A stretch of 45,000 bases of DNA from Candidatus Paceibacterota bacterium (GTDB lineage: Bacteria > Verrucomicrobiota > Verrucomicrobiia > Limisphaerales > UBA8199), in assembly GCA_035452965.1 (NCBI GenBank), contig DAOTCE010000040.1, positions 1 through 45,000 of the forward strand. Reading direction: 5' to 3'. Positions 43,694 through 45,000 of this stretch are shown here, piece by piece. The notes under the pieces were generated by a model. That model worked only from the letters and a program-made list of their open reading frames with translations, was not told the DNA's origin and searched no databases. The position numbers and the translations under genes were made by a program. The first letter of the stretch is position 1. The number at the start of each line of letters is the position of its first letter.

Positions 43694-43827
43694 GGCTGCG
43701 AATTTAACAAAGGTCTGAGAGGCCGAGTTAAGATTGATTAAATCGGCACTCAGGTTTTTTGTCCCCCAGATCCGGGGAAAAAGTGGGCTGTAAGAGTGCC
43801 CAGCCGGAGAGGCGGGATAGAGATTTA

Positions 43828-43857
43828 CGGGTGGCAACACCCGCTGCTCATTGAAAA
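43828..43857 (+). promoter_or_regulatory. boxB-like hairpin and boxA-like antitermination site
   Basis: CGGGTG-GCAA-CACCCG, a 6-bp stem with a GNRA tetraloop, immediately followed by TGCTCATTGAAAA, which resembles the boxA of bacterial rRNA leaders (TGCTCTTTAAAA type). Position in the leader fits Nus-factor antitermination. Confidence 0.5.
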
Positions 43858-43940
43858 TTGAATTGTGCGATAAGTTAAGAGCCCCTTCAGGCGAGTCATG
43901 TTAGTAAGACTCGTTTGGAGAGTTTTAAAGAATTAAGACC

Positions 43941-43960
43941 GTCCGGTCTCACGACCGGAC
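43941..43960 (+). other. Leader hairpin before 16S
   Basis: GTCCGGTC-TCAC-GACCGGAC, perfect 8-bp stem with a 4-nt loop, 25 bp before the predicted 16S start. Confidence 0.6.
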
Positions 43961-43984
43961 ATAAGTCAAATCAACTAACGTTTT

Positions 43985-45000
<1,016 letters not shown>

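Larger units (their letters stand above)
43694..43984 (+). promoter_or_regulatory. rRNA leader
   Basis: About 290 nt between the last promoter and 16S. Contains a GNRA-capped hairpin (43828-43843), a boxA-like word (43845-43857) and an 8-bp hairpin (43941-43960) before the 16S start; the latter may help fold or process the precursor. Confidence 0.55.

Overview
This window is about 45 kb of GC-rich chromosomal DNA from a member of the Verrucomicrobiota, most likely the Pedosphaerales/Limisphaerales side of the phylum. The main support is the first ~1,000 nt of a 16S rRNA gene at the right end, whose variable regions read as verrucomicrobial. Many genes start without a clear Shine-Dalgarno sequence. 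The window has secreted proteins of types common in this phylum (beta-propeller repeat protein, membrane-fused aminopropyltransferase, paired periplasmic amidohydrolases) and much intergenic DNA made of short repeats.

Layout. Positions 1-5,025 form an accessory zone: an AraC-type HTH fragment, a frameshifted IS110-type transposase, a signal-peptide-only microgene, a secreted beta-propeller protein, a decayed REP-associated tyrosine transposase (RAYT) and several short tandem repeat arrays. From 5,026 to 15,015 lie a membrane pyrophosphatase with a clear terminator, RecQ, a HtrA/DegQ-type protease translationally coupled to a degenerate protease-like partner, a secreted TIM-barrel glycosidase-like protein and an isochorismatase-type hydrolase. 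From 15,097 to 19,520 are thrS, a 478-bp unit holding a GxxExxY-family gene between perfect 31-bp inverted repeats, a membrane-fused spermidine-synthase-like protein and a zinc-ribbon protein. From 19,628 to 25,557 three adjacent amidohydrolase genes form a likely operon, two exported; most of their domains have lost the canonical metal-binding HxH.

From 25,745 rightward most genes are on the plus strand: a small unknown protein with a good promoter, a small Cys-containing membrane peptide, Hsp20, Lon coupled to a secreted LolA-like protein, an ECF-type sigma factor with a small partner protein, a Ycf46-type AAA ATPase, a TPR protein coupled to PilT, and a membrane TPR protein. A lipoprotein gene runs convergently. 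Then come larE, a compact pseudopilin operon (GspF, H, I, J, K types, each start overlapping or abutting the previous stop), bioD, and the rRNA operon with tandem promoters, an antitermination-like leader and 16S.

Functional links. Hsp20 and Lon form a proteostasis pair; the HtrA pair covers envelope quality control. PilT and the pseudopilin/GspF operon belong to one type II secretion/type IV pilus-like machine whose GspD, GspE and GspG parts are not in the window. The signal most worth following is the GxxExxY unit, inserted exactly between two housekeeping genes so that its terminal repeat supplies the stop codon of one and its other repeat ends 10 bp from the start codon of the other. GTAG-footed hairpins plus a RAYT remnant, and repeated 11-bp-period arrays, point to further repeat-generating activity in this genome.
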